Of a stretch of 64,000 bases of DNA, positions 53,043-64,000 are shown piece by piece. Position 1 is the first letter of the stretch. The number at the start of each line of letters is the position of its first letter. The position numbers and the translations under genes were made by a program. The notes beneath the pieces were generated by a model. That model was not told the origin of the DNA. It saw only the letters and a list, made by a program, of their open reading frames with translations, and made no database searches. The DNA is from DATAZK01 sp963731205. Lineage in GTDB: Bacteria > Actinomycetota > Actinomycetes > Frankiales > Frankiaceae. Location: assembly GCA_963731205.1 (NCBI GenBank), contig CAVSUJ010000001.1:310001-374000 (forward strand), read 5' to 3'.

Positions 53043-54139
53043 TCGTCGGATTCGGCTTCGAGGCCATGGGTGAGCATGTCGAGCCCGTTCTTCACCAACC
53101 CCGGCACCGAACCCGCGGCGGAGTCGAAGCCCTCACCGATCATGCCGCCCGCCTGATGGCGGGCGGCAATGCCGGTGGCGATGACGGCCAGCTTGAAATA
53201 GCCGAACGCGAGATACCACGGAAGCGCGCTCACGTCGCGTCCGGACCGCTCCGCGTAACGCCGGAAAACTTCGATACGAGAAGGGAATCCGGGCTCGAGC
53301 GTGACGCGGGCGGTGAGCTGGTGGGCGTCGGCAGGTGCATTGCGGTCACCCCAGTACACGCCGATGATGCCGACATCGGCCAGCGGGTCGCCGAGCGTCG
53401 AGAGTTCCCAATCGAGCACTGCCAGGATGCGGCCCGGATCCTGCGGATCGAGCATCGTGTTGTCCAGCCGGAAATCCCCATGAACCAGGGTGGTTTCGCG
53501 CTGCTCCGGAAGCTCGGACGAAAGCTGGGTCGCCAGCGTGTCGAGATCCTCCAGTAAGGCATCGGAGGCCACCGCCCCTTTGGTGGCCTCCCATTGGGCG
53601 TTCCAGCGCTTGATCTGGCGCGCCAGGTAGCCGTCGGTACGCCCGTAGCCTTCGAGCGGCCCGTCGATCGGGACGCGGTGGATGGCGATGAGCGTCTCGA
53701 CGAGCGCGTCAGCGATGCGGGAACGCTCGGCGGGGGAGTCGGCGTAGCCCGCGGGGACCGTGTCCCGCACGATGAGCCCGTTCACCTTCTCCATCACGTA
53801 GAACGGCGCACCGACCACTGCGACGTCGGTGCACAGGTGATGCACGATCGGCACCGGCACGTCGGTGTCCTGCAGCGCCGACAGCACCCGGTGCTCGCGC
53901 ACCATGTCGTGAGCCGTCGGAAGCACGGCAGCCAGCGGCGGGCGGCGCAGCACGACCTCCCCGGCCTTGCTGGAGATGACGTACGTCAGATTGCTCTTCC
54001 CGCCGGCGACGAGCTCCACCTCGCACTCGGCCCAGCCGTCATCGCCGAGCACACGCGCGAGGTAAGGTCCGACGATCTCCGGCGGCGCCCCGCGGCGCGG
54101 ATCCTCAGCGGCTGCAGCGGAATCACTGTGCTCGCTCAT
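53036..54139 (-). CDS. Aminoglycoside-phosphotransferase-fold (ACAD10/APH) kinase-like protein
   Basis: A 367-residue APH-fold protein. It has ELVAGGKSNLTYVISSKAGEVVLRRPP, the catalytic loop LVHGDFRLDNTMLDP (HGDxxxxN) and the metal aspartate in VLDWELSTLGDPLADVG. Such proteins sit beside acyl-CoA dehydrogenases (as in human ACAD10/11) and phosphorylate 4-hydroxyacids or hydroxyacyl-CoAs before elimination. ATG 54139 is the start; the longer frame overlaps the SDR gene. It is co-translated with the SDR and FadE genes (ATGA overlaps). Confidence 0.88.
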   Translation of the reverse strand: MSEHSDSAAAAEDPRRGAPPEIVGPYLARVLGDDGWAECEVELVAGGKSNLTYVISSKAGEVVLRRPPLAAVLPTAHDMVREHRVLSALQDTDVPVPIVHHLCTDVAVVGAPFYVMEKVNGLIVRDTVPAGYADSPAERSRIADALVETLIAIHRVPIDGPLEGYGRTDGYLARQIKRWNAQWEATKGAVASDALLEDLDTLATQLSSELPEQRETTLVHGDFRLDNTMLDPQDPGRILAVLDWELSTLGDPLADVGIIGVYWGDRNAPADAHQLTARVTLEPGFPSRIEVFRRYAERSGRDVSALPWYLAFGYFKLAVIATGIAARHQAGGMIGEGFDSAAGSVPGLVKNGLDMLTHGLEAESDDQ

Positions 54140-54918
54140 TCGAAGAGCCCTTCCGGGAGCTGGCCGGTGAACCCTTCGGCGCGTGGGCCGGGAACCCCGC
54201 GAAAGGCATAGGGTTCGGCCTCCCGTCCGGGTTGGATCGGCCACACCGCACCCGCCGGGCCGTCGAACGCCCGCAGCACGACGGCTGCCACCTCCTCGGC
54301 TGTCAGCAGCGGGAAGTTGGCCTCCTGGAACTTGTGCAAGTCGCGGGCGATGATGGCGGTGTCAGCGAAGCCGGGGGCGATGGCGGCGACCGTGATCCCC
54401 TCTGAAGCAAGGGGAATCGCGGCCGAGCGGATGAGCCCGACGACGGCGTGTTTGGTGAGTCCGTAGATCGGCGTCGGGGGAGTGGGAACGAGCCCGGCCA
54501 GGCTGGCGGTCGCCACGATCGACCCGCCGCCCGATCGCCGCAGCGCCGGCACGGCAGCCTGCAGGCCGAAGAACACCCCGTCGACGTTGACCGCGATCAT
54601 CTTGCGGTAGATGTCGTTCGGGATCCGTTCAATGGGCCCCTCGAGCAAGCCGATGCCGGCGTTCAGCATGACGAGATCGAGGCGTCCGAAGGAGCCCTCG
54701 GCCGCCTCGACGGCGGCCAAAGAGGCGCCGGGATCGGTGACGTCGGTGGTGACGAAGAGTCCGTCGAGTTCCTTGGCGAGGCGCGAGCCGTTGTCGGTGT
54801 CGACGTCAGCAATCACCACGCGATCGCCGCGCGCCGCGCATGCCCTGGCGACGGCCGCCCCGATCCCTCCGGCGGCCCCGGTGATGAGAGCGACGCGTGC
54901 TGACGTGCCGGCGCTCAT
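54136..54918 (-). CDS. Short-chain dehydrogenase
   Basis: A 260-residue classical SDR starting at ATG 54918: ALITGAAGGIGAAVARACAARGDRV, VIADVD for NAD preference, LNAGIGL, and a catalytic YGLTK after IVATASLAG. Both ends overlap neighbours by four bases, so it is translated in the FadE-SDR-APH operon. It would oxidise a hydroxyacyl-CoA or alcohol of the same pathway. Confidence 0.88.
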   Translation of the reverse strand: MSAGTSARVALITGAAGGIGAAVARACAARGDRVVIADVDTDNGSRLAKELDGLFVTTDVTDPGASLAAVEAAEGSFGRLDLVMLNAGIGLLEGPIERIPNDIYRKMIAVNVDGVFFGLQAAVPALRRSGGGSIVATASLAGLVPTPPTPIYGLTKHAVVGLIRSAAIPLASEGITVAAIAPGFADTAIIARDLHKFQEANFPLLTAEEVAAVVLRAFDGPAGAVWPIQPGREAEPYAFRGVPGPRAEGFTGQLPEGLFE

Positions 54919-55943
54919 GACGCCACCGGCGCCGCGTCGAGCAGTGCCGCGGCGAGTTCCGCGCGTTGGGCCCGGCTGGTGCCCTCGAACGAATTGATCC
55001 ACTGCGCGCGTTTGTAATAGCGGTGCAGGATGTGCTCGTAGGTGAAGCCGATCCCGCCGTGCACCTGGATCGCCTTCTCGCACGCCAGTACCGCCGCTTC
55101 GCCGGCCGCTGATTTGGCAGCGGCACACGCCATGTCAGCGCTGTCGTCGCCCGCCGAGACCGCCCACGCGGCCCACGTCGCGAGTGAACGGGCCAGGCTG
55201 AGCGCGGTGAAGATGTCGGCGATCTGATGGCTCACCGCTTGGTAGGTGCCGATGATGCGGCCGAACTGCTGGCGTGCTTTTGCATGCGCCGCAGCGAGAT
55301 CGAGCGCCGCCTGGGCGACGCCGACGGCTTCCGATGCCAGCGCCGCGAAAGCCCTCCGGCGGATCAGCGGCAGCAGATCAAGGTCGCCGACGCGCTCGGC
55401 GGGCGTCGAGTCCAGCGTCAGGTCGGCCAGCGGTCGAAGCCGGTCGACGGTCGAGAGCGGCTGCACCTGCGCGGCCGAGACGTCCGCCGCGTAGAGCCCG
55501 TCCGCAGCGACGACGACCACCTTCTCAGCCAGCATGAGGTCGGGCACCAGCCGCTTGATCCCGGTGAGCCTGCCCGCACTGTCGGCGGTCGTCGCCCAGT
55601 GCGTGGACGTGAGCAAGGGAGAGGCATCCTCGGCCCACGCCAGGGTCGCGGGCTGTTCGGACACCAGCGCGGGCCGGGTGAAGGCCACTGTCGGCAGATA
55701 TGGAACGGGTAGCAGCGCGCGTCCCGCCTCCTCGAAAAGCACTGCCTCGTCGAGGAAATCCTCCAGATCGAGCCAGCCCAGCTCACCGAGTGAGGCCCAG
55801 ATCTTGGAGCCGCCGGCATCAGCCCGCGCGGCCGGGTCGGTTTCGGCGAGGGCGACGACGTGCTCGGGCGGCACCTTGTCGGTCAGGTATTCACGCGCTG
55901 CGCCGCGCAGCATCTCCTGCTCGGGAGAAAAGGCGAAGTCCAC
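54915..55943 (-). CDS. Acyl-CoA dehydrogenase (small subunit type)
   Basis: A 342-residue FadE beta-type protein: FAFSPEQEMLRGAAREYLTDK, AHAKARQQFGRIIGTYQAVSHQIADIFTA and IQVHGGIGFTYEHILHRYYKRAQW. The SEPGAGSD region is missing. It lies 51 bases after the larger FadE (55995-57176) and forms with it a probable heteromeric dehydrogenase, upstream of the SDR and kinase genes. Confidence 0.9.
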   Translation of the reverse strand: MDFAFSPEQEMLRGAAREYLTDKVPPEHVVALAETDPAARADAGGSKIWASLGELGWLDLEDFLDEAVLFEEAGRALLPVPYLPTVAFTRPALVSEQPATLAWAEDASPLLTSTHWATTADSAGRLTGIKRLVPDLMLAEKVVVVAADGLYAADVSAAQVQPLSTVDRLRPLADLTLDSTPAERVGDLDLLPLIRRRAFAALASEAVGVAQAALDLAAAHAKARQQFGRIIGTYQAVSHQIADIFTALSLARSLATWAAWAVSAGDDSADMACAAAKSAAGEAAVLACEKAIQVHGGIGFTYEHILHRYYKRAQWINSFEGTSRAQRAELAAALLDAAPVAS

Positions 55944-55994
55944 GGAAAGTCCTTTGTTCGCAGGATAAAAGGCGTTGGGAAAGGTGGCGGGCGA

Positions 55995-57176
55995 TCAGCG
56001 TGACTTGGGTAGCCCGACGACGCGCTCAGCGATGATGTTGCGCAGGATCTCCGACGTGCCCGCCTCGATCGTGTTGCCGCGGCTGCGCAGCTGCTCGTAC
56101 TGCCAGTAGCCGTCCCAGACCCCGCCTGCACCGTCGAGCTGCGACGAAAGTCCCTCGATCGAGAGCGCCAGCTTGGTGATGCGCTGGTTGGCTTCGCTCC
56201 AGTGCAGCTTGGCGACCGACCCTTCCGGACCAGGCACTCCCGTCTTCACCAGTGATGTCAGCGAGGAGTAGTTGGTGTAGCGCAGCGCCTGCAGATCGAT
56301 CCACGACTGGGCGACCGCGTCACGGATGACGGGATCGTCCGCCGCCCGCGAGCCATCCGGATTCTTCAGCTGTGCCAGCTCGATCAGCTTCTCCACCGCG
56401 ACCTCGAGCCGCGCCGTCAGAGCGAAACCGAGCGTGCCGCGCTCGTGCAGCAAGGTCGTCATCGCGACCTTCCAGCCGTCTCCGGGGTTGCCGAGGATGC
56501 TCGCCTTCGGCACCCTGACGTCGGAGAAGAAGATCTCGTTGAACTCCGGGTCGCCGGTGATCTGGCGCAGCGGCCGCACCTCGACGCCGGGCGCCTTCAT
56601 GTCGACCAGCAGGTAGGACAGGCCGGCGTGCTTGGGAGCCTCGCGATCGGTGCGGACGACGAGGATGCACCAGTTCGCGATGTGCGCCCATGAGGACCAG
56701 ACCTTCTGACCGTTGACGACCCATTCGTCGCCGTCGAGTTCGGCGTAGGTACGCGCGCCGCCGAGGTCGGATCCGCTGCCCGGCTCGCTGAAGCCCTGAC
56801 ACCACACCTCATCGCCGCGCAGCAACGGCTTCAGGTAGCGCGCCTTCTGCTCGTGGGTGCCCCAGGCGATGATCGTCGGCCCGGCCATGCCGAGCCCGAT
56901 CCCGCCCAGATGCGGCGGCGCGCCGGCCCGGGCACTCTCCTCGAGGAAGATCCCCTGGAACGTGTGGCCGAGCCCGCGACCGCCGTACTCCTCGGGCCAG
57001 GTGATGCCGACGTACCCGGCGTCGTAGAGCCGCCCGCTCCACTCGCGCAGGAAGTCCTCGTCGTAATTTCCGACGTGCGGCGGACGATCGGCCCAGTCAT
57101 CCGGGAGGTTGTCGCGCAGCCAGGCGCGAAGTTCCGCCCTGAACGCAGCTTCATCGGGAGTGTCACGGAAGTCCAC
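55995..57176 (-). CDS. Acyl-CoA dehydrogenase (large subunit type)
   Basis: A 393-residue FadE alpha-type protein. GTG 57176 (VDFRDTPDEAAFRAEL) is preferred; ATG 57227 is in frame but overlaps the divergent gene. It has GYVGITWPEEYGGRGLGHT, WCQGFSEPGSGSDLGGARTYAE, DGDEWVVNGQKVWSSWAHIAN, and ends RSRGNTIEAGTSEILRNIIAERVVGLPKSR. Its partner is the small FadE downstream. A perfect palindrome (57193-57209) lies just upstream. Confidence 0.91.
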   Translation of the reverse strand: MDFRDTPDEAAFRAELRAWLRDNLPDDWADRPPHVGNYDEDFLREWSGRLYDAGYVGITWPEEYGGRGLGHTFQGIFLEESARAGAPPHLGGIGLGMAGPTIIAWGTHEQKARYLKPLLRGDEVWCQGFSEPGSGSDLGGARTYAELDGDEWVVNGQKVWSSWAHIANWCILVVRTDREAPKHAGLSYLLVDMKAPGVEVRPLRQITGDPEFNEIFFSDVRVPKASILGNPGDGWKVAMTTLLHERGTLGFALTARLEVAVEKLIELAQLKNPDGSRAADDPVIRDAVAQSWIDLQALRYTNYSSLTSLVKTGVPGPEGSVAKLHWSEANQRITKLALSIEGLSSQLDGAGGVWDGYWQYEQLRSRGNTIEAGTSEILRNIIAERVVGLPKSR

Positions 57177-57192
57177 GGATGCCGACCGTACT

Positions 57193-57209
57193 CGTTGCCG
57201 AAGGCAACG
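57193..57209. promoter_or_regulatory. Palindromic candidate operator between divergent FadE genes
   Basis: CGTTGCC-GAA-GGCAACG is a perfect inverted repeat with seven-base arms, centred in the 49-base gap between divergent acyl-CoA dehydrogenase genes. It resembles the GTTGC-N4-GCAAC at 27402-27415, also upstream of a FadE, so one regulator might bind both. Confidence 0.5.
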
Positions 57210-57225
57210 GCGGTACGTTCCGGGC

Positions 57226-58444
57226 ATGGACTTCGCTCTCAGCGCCGAGGCACAGGACTATCTCGAACGGCTCCAGGCCTTCATGGACGATGCGGTCTAC
57301 CCGGCCGAGCCGGTCCACGAGGCGTGGTTGCGCTCGCAGCCCCACGGGACGCATGCGTTCCCGCCGATCCTGGACGAGCTCAAAGCTGAGGCCCGCAAGC
57401 GCGGGCTGTGGAACCTCTTCCTGCCAGGGGAGGGGCACCCGCTGAGCGTCCTCGACTACGCCTCGCTCGCTGAGCTGACCGGCCGCAGCGTCGATCTCGC
57501 TCCCGAGGCGATCAACTGCTCGGCTCCGGACACCGGCAACATGGAGGTCCTGCACCTGTTCGGCACCCAGGAGCAGAAGGACCGCTGGCTCGCGCCGCTG
57601 CTCGAGGGGACCATCCGCTCGGCCTTCGCGATGACCGAGCCCGACGTCGCGAGCTCCGACGCGACCAACATCCGCACCAGCATCGTCCACGACGACACCA
57701 CGAACGAATGGGTCATCAACGGGCGCAAGTGGTGGACGTCCGGGGCCGGCGGCGAGCGCTGCCGGATCCTCATCGTGATGGGCAAGACCGACCCGAGCGC
57801 CTCGCCGCATCGCCAGCAATCCATGGTCCTGGTCCCGATGGACACGCCGGGTGTCAGCATCGTCGGCGACCTCGAGGTCTACGGCTATCTCGACCGTGAG
57901 AGCCACAGCGAGGTGCTCTTCGAGGACGTGCGGGTCCCGTCCTCGAACATCATCGCGAGCCCGGGCGACGGCTTCATGATCGCCCAGGCGCGCCTCGGCC
58001 CCGGGCGCATCCACCACTGCATGCGCGCCATCGGGATGGCGGAGCGGGCGCTGGACATGATGATCGAGCGCGCCGGCTCCCGGGTGGCGTTCGGCGGGCC
58101 GATCTCCGATCAGGGCGTCGTGCAGCAGCAGATCGCGGAGTCACGGCTGGAGATCGAGCAGGCCCGACTGCTGGTCCTCAAGGCCGCGTGGCTGATCGAC
58201 AACGTCGGCAGCAAGGGCGCGCGCACCGAGATCGCGGCCATCAAGGTCGCGGCGCCCGCGGGCCGCGCTGAACGTCCTGGACCGGGCCATCCAGATCCAC
58301 GGCGGAGGCGGGGTGAGCCAGCACTTCCCGCTGGCGTCGATGTGGGCGCACGGCCGGACCCTGCGGCTCGCCGACGGCCCGGACGAGGTGCATCTGCGCA
58401 CGATGGCCCGCCGGGAGCTGGGCCGGGTGCTCGGCAGGCACTGA
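57226..58444 (+). pseudogene. Acyl-CoA dehydrogenase, disrupted by one +1 frameshift
   Basis: A FadE-type protein from ATG 57226 (MDFALSAEAQDYLERLQAFM). The catalytic part is intact: SAFAMTEPDVASSDATNI, VINGRKWWTSGAG, then a C-terminal helical domain. An extra base near 58257-58261 (CCCGCGGG) shifts the frame after TEIAAIKVAAP; correcting it restores AALNVLDRAIQIHGGGGVSQHFPLASMWAHGRTLRLADGPDEVH (family ending) and a stop at 58444. The rebuilt protein is about 406 residues. It is a ACAD10/11-like type (MTEPDVASSDATN). Confidence 0.83.
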
Positions 58445-58641
58445 ACCGAAGGAGCGCCGATCCGCTGTGGCCAGGCCCACCGGCCGCGCACTCGGGGGTG
58501 GGGCACGGCCGGTGGGGGCTCTTGGCGGACGGACCGCGTGGGTGCCTCACTCACAGTGAAACATCGCAACGCAAAAAGTACCCACTAACGCGCCATGAGA
58601 CGCGTGTGACTCTCGCGTCAGCGGATGAGCCGGCGCATGAG
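58445..58641. terminator. Terminator hairpin and gene-free region
   Basis: CCCACCGGCCG (58476-58486) and CGGCCGGTGGG (58506-58516) are perfect 11-base arms around 19 bases, a strong terminator-type stem after the FadE gene. A second, weaker stem GACGCG-N9-CGCGTC lies at 58599-58619. No gene is seen in these 197 bases. Confidence 0.6.
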
Positions 58642-59403
58642 TCAGCCGGTGAGGGCGGCCTTGAGCGACGCGAGTTGGGCGTCGGTGAGCCCGTTCGCGA
58701 GCAGCCAACCGGCCGCGCCGCCGTCTCGGTCGTCGAGGGCGGCGAGGACGTCGGTCATCGTCTGGGGGTCGGCCGACATGTCCTGATTCGACAGCGAGCC
58801 CGTGTAGTTGGCGTACGTCGGCATCCGGCGCAGGCGGCTGCCCACGCGCTCGAGCCGCTCATTGGTCAGGGCGAAGTCGGCGACGATCGCGTCGCGCTGC
58901 ACGCCCACGGCGTCGAGCACCAGCGCGGCCAGTACGCCCGTGCGGTCCTTGCCGGCGGCGCAGTGGAACAGGGCCGGCGGTCCGTCGGGGTCGGCCATCA
59001 ACTGCACCGCCGCGACAACCCGATCGCCCGCGTACTTCAGGTAGCCCAGGTAGTGCTCGACGCGGTCCTGCTCGCGCCGCTCGGCCACGACGATCTGACG
59101 CGCCCGGTCATCGGAGGGCATGAGCAGCTCGTCGGGCATGAAGGGCAGGTTGGCGTAGCGGATCGGCTCGTTGGCGAGGGGGCCGCGGCCTTCCTTCTCC
59201 GCCTCCAGGTTGGTGCGCAGGTCGATGATCGTCTTCAGCCCGAGCTGCCGGAAGAGCTCCACGTCATCGGGGGTGAGCTCCTGCAGGGTGTCGCCGCGGA
59301 AGAACACGCCGCTGCGGGTGACCCCACCTTCCACCAATGGCAGGCCGCCCAGGTCGCGGATGTTCTCAGCGCCCGTCAGGGCCAGCCAGCGGGAGTTGCT
59401 CAT
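58642..59403 (-). CDS. PtpB-like tyrosine/dual-specificity phosphatase
   Basis: A 253-residue phosphatase of the atypical PtpB family. It has ENIRDLGGLPLVEGGVTRSGVFFRGD, TIIDLRTNLEAEKEGRG and the CX5R loop HCAAGKDRTG with C148 and R154. ATG 59403 is the start; the longer frame overlaps the aconitase promoter. PtpB homologues are often secreted and act on phosphotyrosine or phosphoinositides. It stands alone, divergent to acnA. Confidence 0.9.
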   Translation of the reverse strand: MSNSRWLALTGAENIRDLGGLPLVEGGVTRSGVFFRGDTLQELTPDDVELFRQLGLKTIIDLRTNLEAEKEGRGPLANEPIRYANLPFMPDELLMPSDDRARQIVVAERREQDRVEHYLGYLKYAGDRVVAAVQLMADPDGPPALFHCAAGKDRTGVLAALVLDAVGVQRDAIVADFALTNERLERVGSRLRRMPTYANYTGSLSNQDMSADPQTMTDVLAALDDRDGGAAGWLLANGLTDAQLASLKAALTG

Positions 59404-59605
59404 GCTTGCGACACTAGGGGACGCGTGCCACGACCTGCTGACGGGCAGGCAACCAGCAGCTGAACGAGACGTTTTGCGACGCAAGTGCTAACCTTTAGCA
59501 AGGCTAACGATCTCGTTCAGGTCGGATCCCGCCCGGAGAACGTCGGCCCGGTTTGAAAGGATCAGGCAGTGCCCCGATGGGCGCGGTGACGAGGAGGACG
59601 TAGGG
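59404..59605. promoter_or_regulatory. Divergent region upstream of aconitase
   Basis: A 202-base gap without a gene. GCTAACCT (about 59488-59495) and AGGCTAAC (about 59502-59509) are inverted copies resembling IdeR/DtxR half-sites, fitting iron control of aconitase, though full 19-base matches are not seen. GAGGAGG (59591-59597) is a strong ribosome site for acnA. Confidence 0.4.
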
Positions 59606-62388
<2,783 letters not shown>

Positions 62389-62392
<4 letters not shown>

Positions 62393-63207
62393 CCGATCCC
62401 GGGGCGCTGCTCGACGTGGCTCTGCGGATCGCCCGGGAGGCCGGCGCGCTCCTCGCTGAGGGGCGCGCTCACGTCGGCCATCATGTCGCCGTGGCCGCGA
62501 CGAAATCGTCGCCCACCGATGTGGTGACGGCTATGGACCGGGCGTCCGAGGCGCTCATCGTGAAGCGCCTCGACGAGCTGCGTCCCGGCGACGGGCTGCT
62601 CGCGGAGGAGGGCTCGGCCCGGGCGTCGGACACCGGTATCGAGTGGGTCGTCGATCCGCTCGACGGCACCGTGAACTACCTGTACGGGGTGCCGTTCTGG
62701 TCGGTGTCGATAGCGGCGCGGCTCACCGCGGATCCGGCCGACCAGGCGCTCGTCGCCGTGGTGCATGCACCGGTGCTCGGGATGACCTGGATCGGCTCGC
62801 GGGGCCAGGGGTCTTCGCGCGACGGCAACCCCATGCGCGGCTCCTCGGCGTCGACGCTGGAGCAGGCACTCGTCGGCACCGGCTTCGGGTACGACGCGGG
62901 CCGGCGCGCCCGGCAGGCCGAGGTGGTCAGCCGGGTGCTGCCGCAAGTGCGTGACATCCGCCGCTTCGGCTCGGCCGCGGTCGACCTGTGCCTGGCCGCC
63001 GAGGGCATCATCGACGCGTACTTCGAGCAGGGCCTCAAACCGTGGGACCGCGCGGCGGGCACCCTGATCGCCCGGGAAGCCGGCCTCACCGTCGCCGGCC
63101 TCGACGGCGCGCCGCCTGGGGAGCAGCTCACCATCGCCGCCACCCCCGCTCTCTTCACCCCGCTCCACGACCTCCTCGCCGAGAACCCCCGCGCCGACCG
63201 ACTCTGA
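62389..63207 (+). CDS. Inositol-monophosphatase-family phosphatase
   Basis: A 272-residue Mg-dependent IMPase-family protein. Metal-site motifs are LLAEEGS (E) and WVVDPLDGTVNYLYGVPFW (DPLDGT), with WDRAAGTLIAREAGLTVAG at the end. GTG 62389 overlaps the aconitase stop by four bases, so it is co-translated with acnA. Substrates may be inositol-, histidinol-, or fructose-phosphates; the actinobacterial SuhB/ImpA-type is likely. Confidence 0.9.
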
Positions 63208-63217
63208 CTCGCGGAAA

Positions 63218-63265
63218 TTCGAGGAAACCTACGTTTTCGGGCGCCCAAGCGTAGGTTTCCTCGAA
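63218..63265. terminator. Perfect 16-bp hairpin between convergent genes
   Basis: TTCGAGGAAACCTACG (63218-63233) and CGTAGGTTTCCTCGAA (63250-63265) are perfect arms around a 16-base loop that itself holds GGGCGCCC. It lies between the convergent IMPase and gamma-carbonic anhydrase genes and is a likely bidirectional terminator, unusually AT-rich for the surroundings and longer than needed. Confidence 0.65.
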
Positions 63266-63283
63266 CTTTCGGCCATCGCCGGA

Positions 63284-63802
63284 TCAGTCGAGGCGGCGCA
63301 GTTCCTTGGCGTACCAGGCGGCGTTGAAGACGTAGGCATCGCGGCCGTGGCTGATCAGCCCAGGCGACGCGGAGCCGGGCTTGATGGTCGCGGGCACCCC
63401 GAGTGCCTGCGCGCCGGTCGGCACCTCCATGCGGCCCGGCACGACCGCGCCGGCCCCAACCACCGCGCCGGTGCGCACGATCGCCCCGTGCAGCACCACC
63501 GATCCGCTGCCGACGAGCGAGAAATCCTCGACCGTGCAGCCCTCCAGATGGGCGAGATGGCCGACCACGCAGTCGTCGCCGATGATCGTCGGAAACGTGG
63601 GCGTGCAGTGGATGACAGTGCCGTCCTGGACCGAGGTGCGCGCCCCGATACGGATGTCGCCGTGATCGCCGCGCAGCACCGCCGACGGCCAGACGCTCGA
63701 CTCCGGGCCGATGGTGACGCTGCCGATGATCACCGCATCCGGATGGACGTAGGCGGTCGGGTCGATATCGGGTTCACGGTCGCCGAGTGCGTAGAGGGCC
63801 AC
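63284..63802 (-). CDS. Gamma-carbonic-anhydrase-like (left-handed beta-helix) protein
   Basis: A 172-residue left-handed parallel beta-helix protein of the gamma-CA/PaaY group. The hexapeptide repeats (AVIIGSVTIGPESSVWPSAVLRGDHGDI) and metal histidines in VIHCTP and VVGHLAHLEG are all visible, so a zinc/iron-dependent hydratase or acyl-CoA-thioesterase-like role is plausible. GTG 63802 has AGGA seven bases upstream, and TAATCT nearby can serve as -10. Confidence 0.9.
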   Translation of the reverse strand: MALYALGDREPDIDPTAYVHPDAVIIGSVTIGPESSVWPSAVLRGDHGDIRIGARTSVQDGTVIHCTPTFPTIIGDDCVVGHLAHLEGCTVEDFSLVGSGSVVLHGAIVRTGAVVGAGAVVPGRMEVPTGAQALGVPATIKPGSASPGLISHGRDAYVFNAAWYAKELRRLD

Positions 63803-63891
63803 GACCCCATCCTGCCCAAGATTATTGGTCGCAGACCCGCGCTCCGCTTCGCTGCGCTCAGCCGAGTCACGATCTGCTCTGCGGCCGCGGT
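63803..63891. other. Intergenic region
   Basis: An 89-base gap. On the minus strand TAATCT lies ahead of the gamma-CA start. The rest shows only GC-rich clusters (CGCTCCGCTTCGCTGCGC); no gene. Confidence 0.5.
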
Positions 63892-64000
63892 CTACCGCCC
63901 GTGCTGAGCCTTGAGTGCCTTCAGCAACACCGCCGTCGCCGAGGCGGGCCGGCGGAACGAGGTGAGGGGCACCGGCAGGTTGAAGCGCTGCCGGGTGATC
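63892..64000 (-). CDS. C-terminal 36 residues of an unidentified protein
   Basis: On the minus strand an open frame enters from beyond 64000 and stops at TAG (63894-63892). It reads ITRQRFNLPVPLTSFRRPAS and ends LLKALKAQHGR. The basic tail and third-position GC bias suggest real coding. Too little is visible to name it. Confidence 0.4.
   Translation of the reverse strand, partial: ITRQRFNLPVPLTSFRRPASATAVLLKALKAQHGR

Overview
The window is GC-rich (roughly 65-70 % by eye) and densely coded on both strands, with many ATGA/GTGA/TGATG start-stop overlaps, frequent GTG and a few TTG starts, and several apparently leaderless genes. The gene set (NDMA-type alcohol dehydrogenase, GlgM/GlgC pair, luciferase-like F420/FMN oxidoreductase, many FadE/FadD/Ech homologues) points to a free-living actinobacterium that degrades steroid-, terpenoid- or cyclic-ketone-like compounds. 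The genus cannot be fixed from the sequence.

Layout. 1-11.2 kb: a tandem CaiB-type CoA-transferase, an Ltp2-like thiolase-fold protein with its DUF35 partner, amidohydrolases, an alpha/beta hydrolase, two TetR regulators, an NDMA-type alcohol dehydrogenase with an SRPBCC protein, and a luciferase-like monooxygenase. 11.2-19.6 kb: one long plus-strand operon with a P450, a GntR regulator, a MaoC-like dehydratase, three enoyl-CoA hydratases, an acyl-CoA dehydrogenase and an acyl-CoA ligase. 19.6-39.2 kb: beta-carbonic anhydrase, a channel-like membrane protein, further CoA ligase/hydratase/SDR/dehydrogenase genes, a degenerate ThDP-type protein, a degenerate amidohydrolase, a PabB-PabC fusion, and a group of NIPSNAP, CaiB, DUF2889, VOC, SnoaL and epimerase genes. 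39.2-42.5 kb: selA-selB preceded by an unusual four-copy repeat. 42.5-48.2 kb: a paired acyl-CoA dehydrogenase operon, glgM/glgC, a VOC protein and an orphan.

48.2-53.0 kb holds the most interesting feature: an ECF sigma factor with a coupled membrane protein, a BlaI-type repressor with an M56 membrane metallopeptidase, a small orphan, and a YceI / membrane protein / COG4315 secreted-protein operon. Four promoters (one divergent, three forward) share the pattern TGAAC(C/G)-N16-CGTGTT, each with exactly 16 bases between the boxes and an ATG 5-7 bases after the -10. This looks like a self-contained, autoregulated, SigL-like cell-envelope regulon.

53.0-64.0 kb: more beta-oxidation genes (APH-like kinase, SDR, paired and single acyl-CoA dehydrogenases), a PtpB-like phosphatase, aconitase, an inositol-monophosphatase-type enzyme, a gamma-carbonic anhydrase and the end of an unidentified gene.

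Four catabolic genes carry frameshifts, six in all, and every one is explained by a single extra base. This suggests uncorrected insertion errors in the assembly more than real gene decay. No tRNA, rRNA, insertion sequence or CRISPR array was seen.
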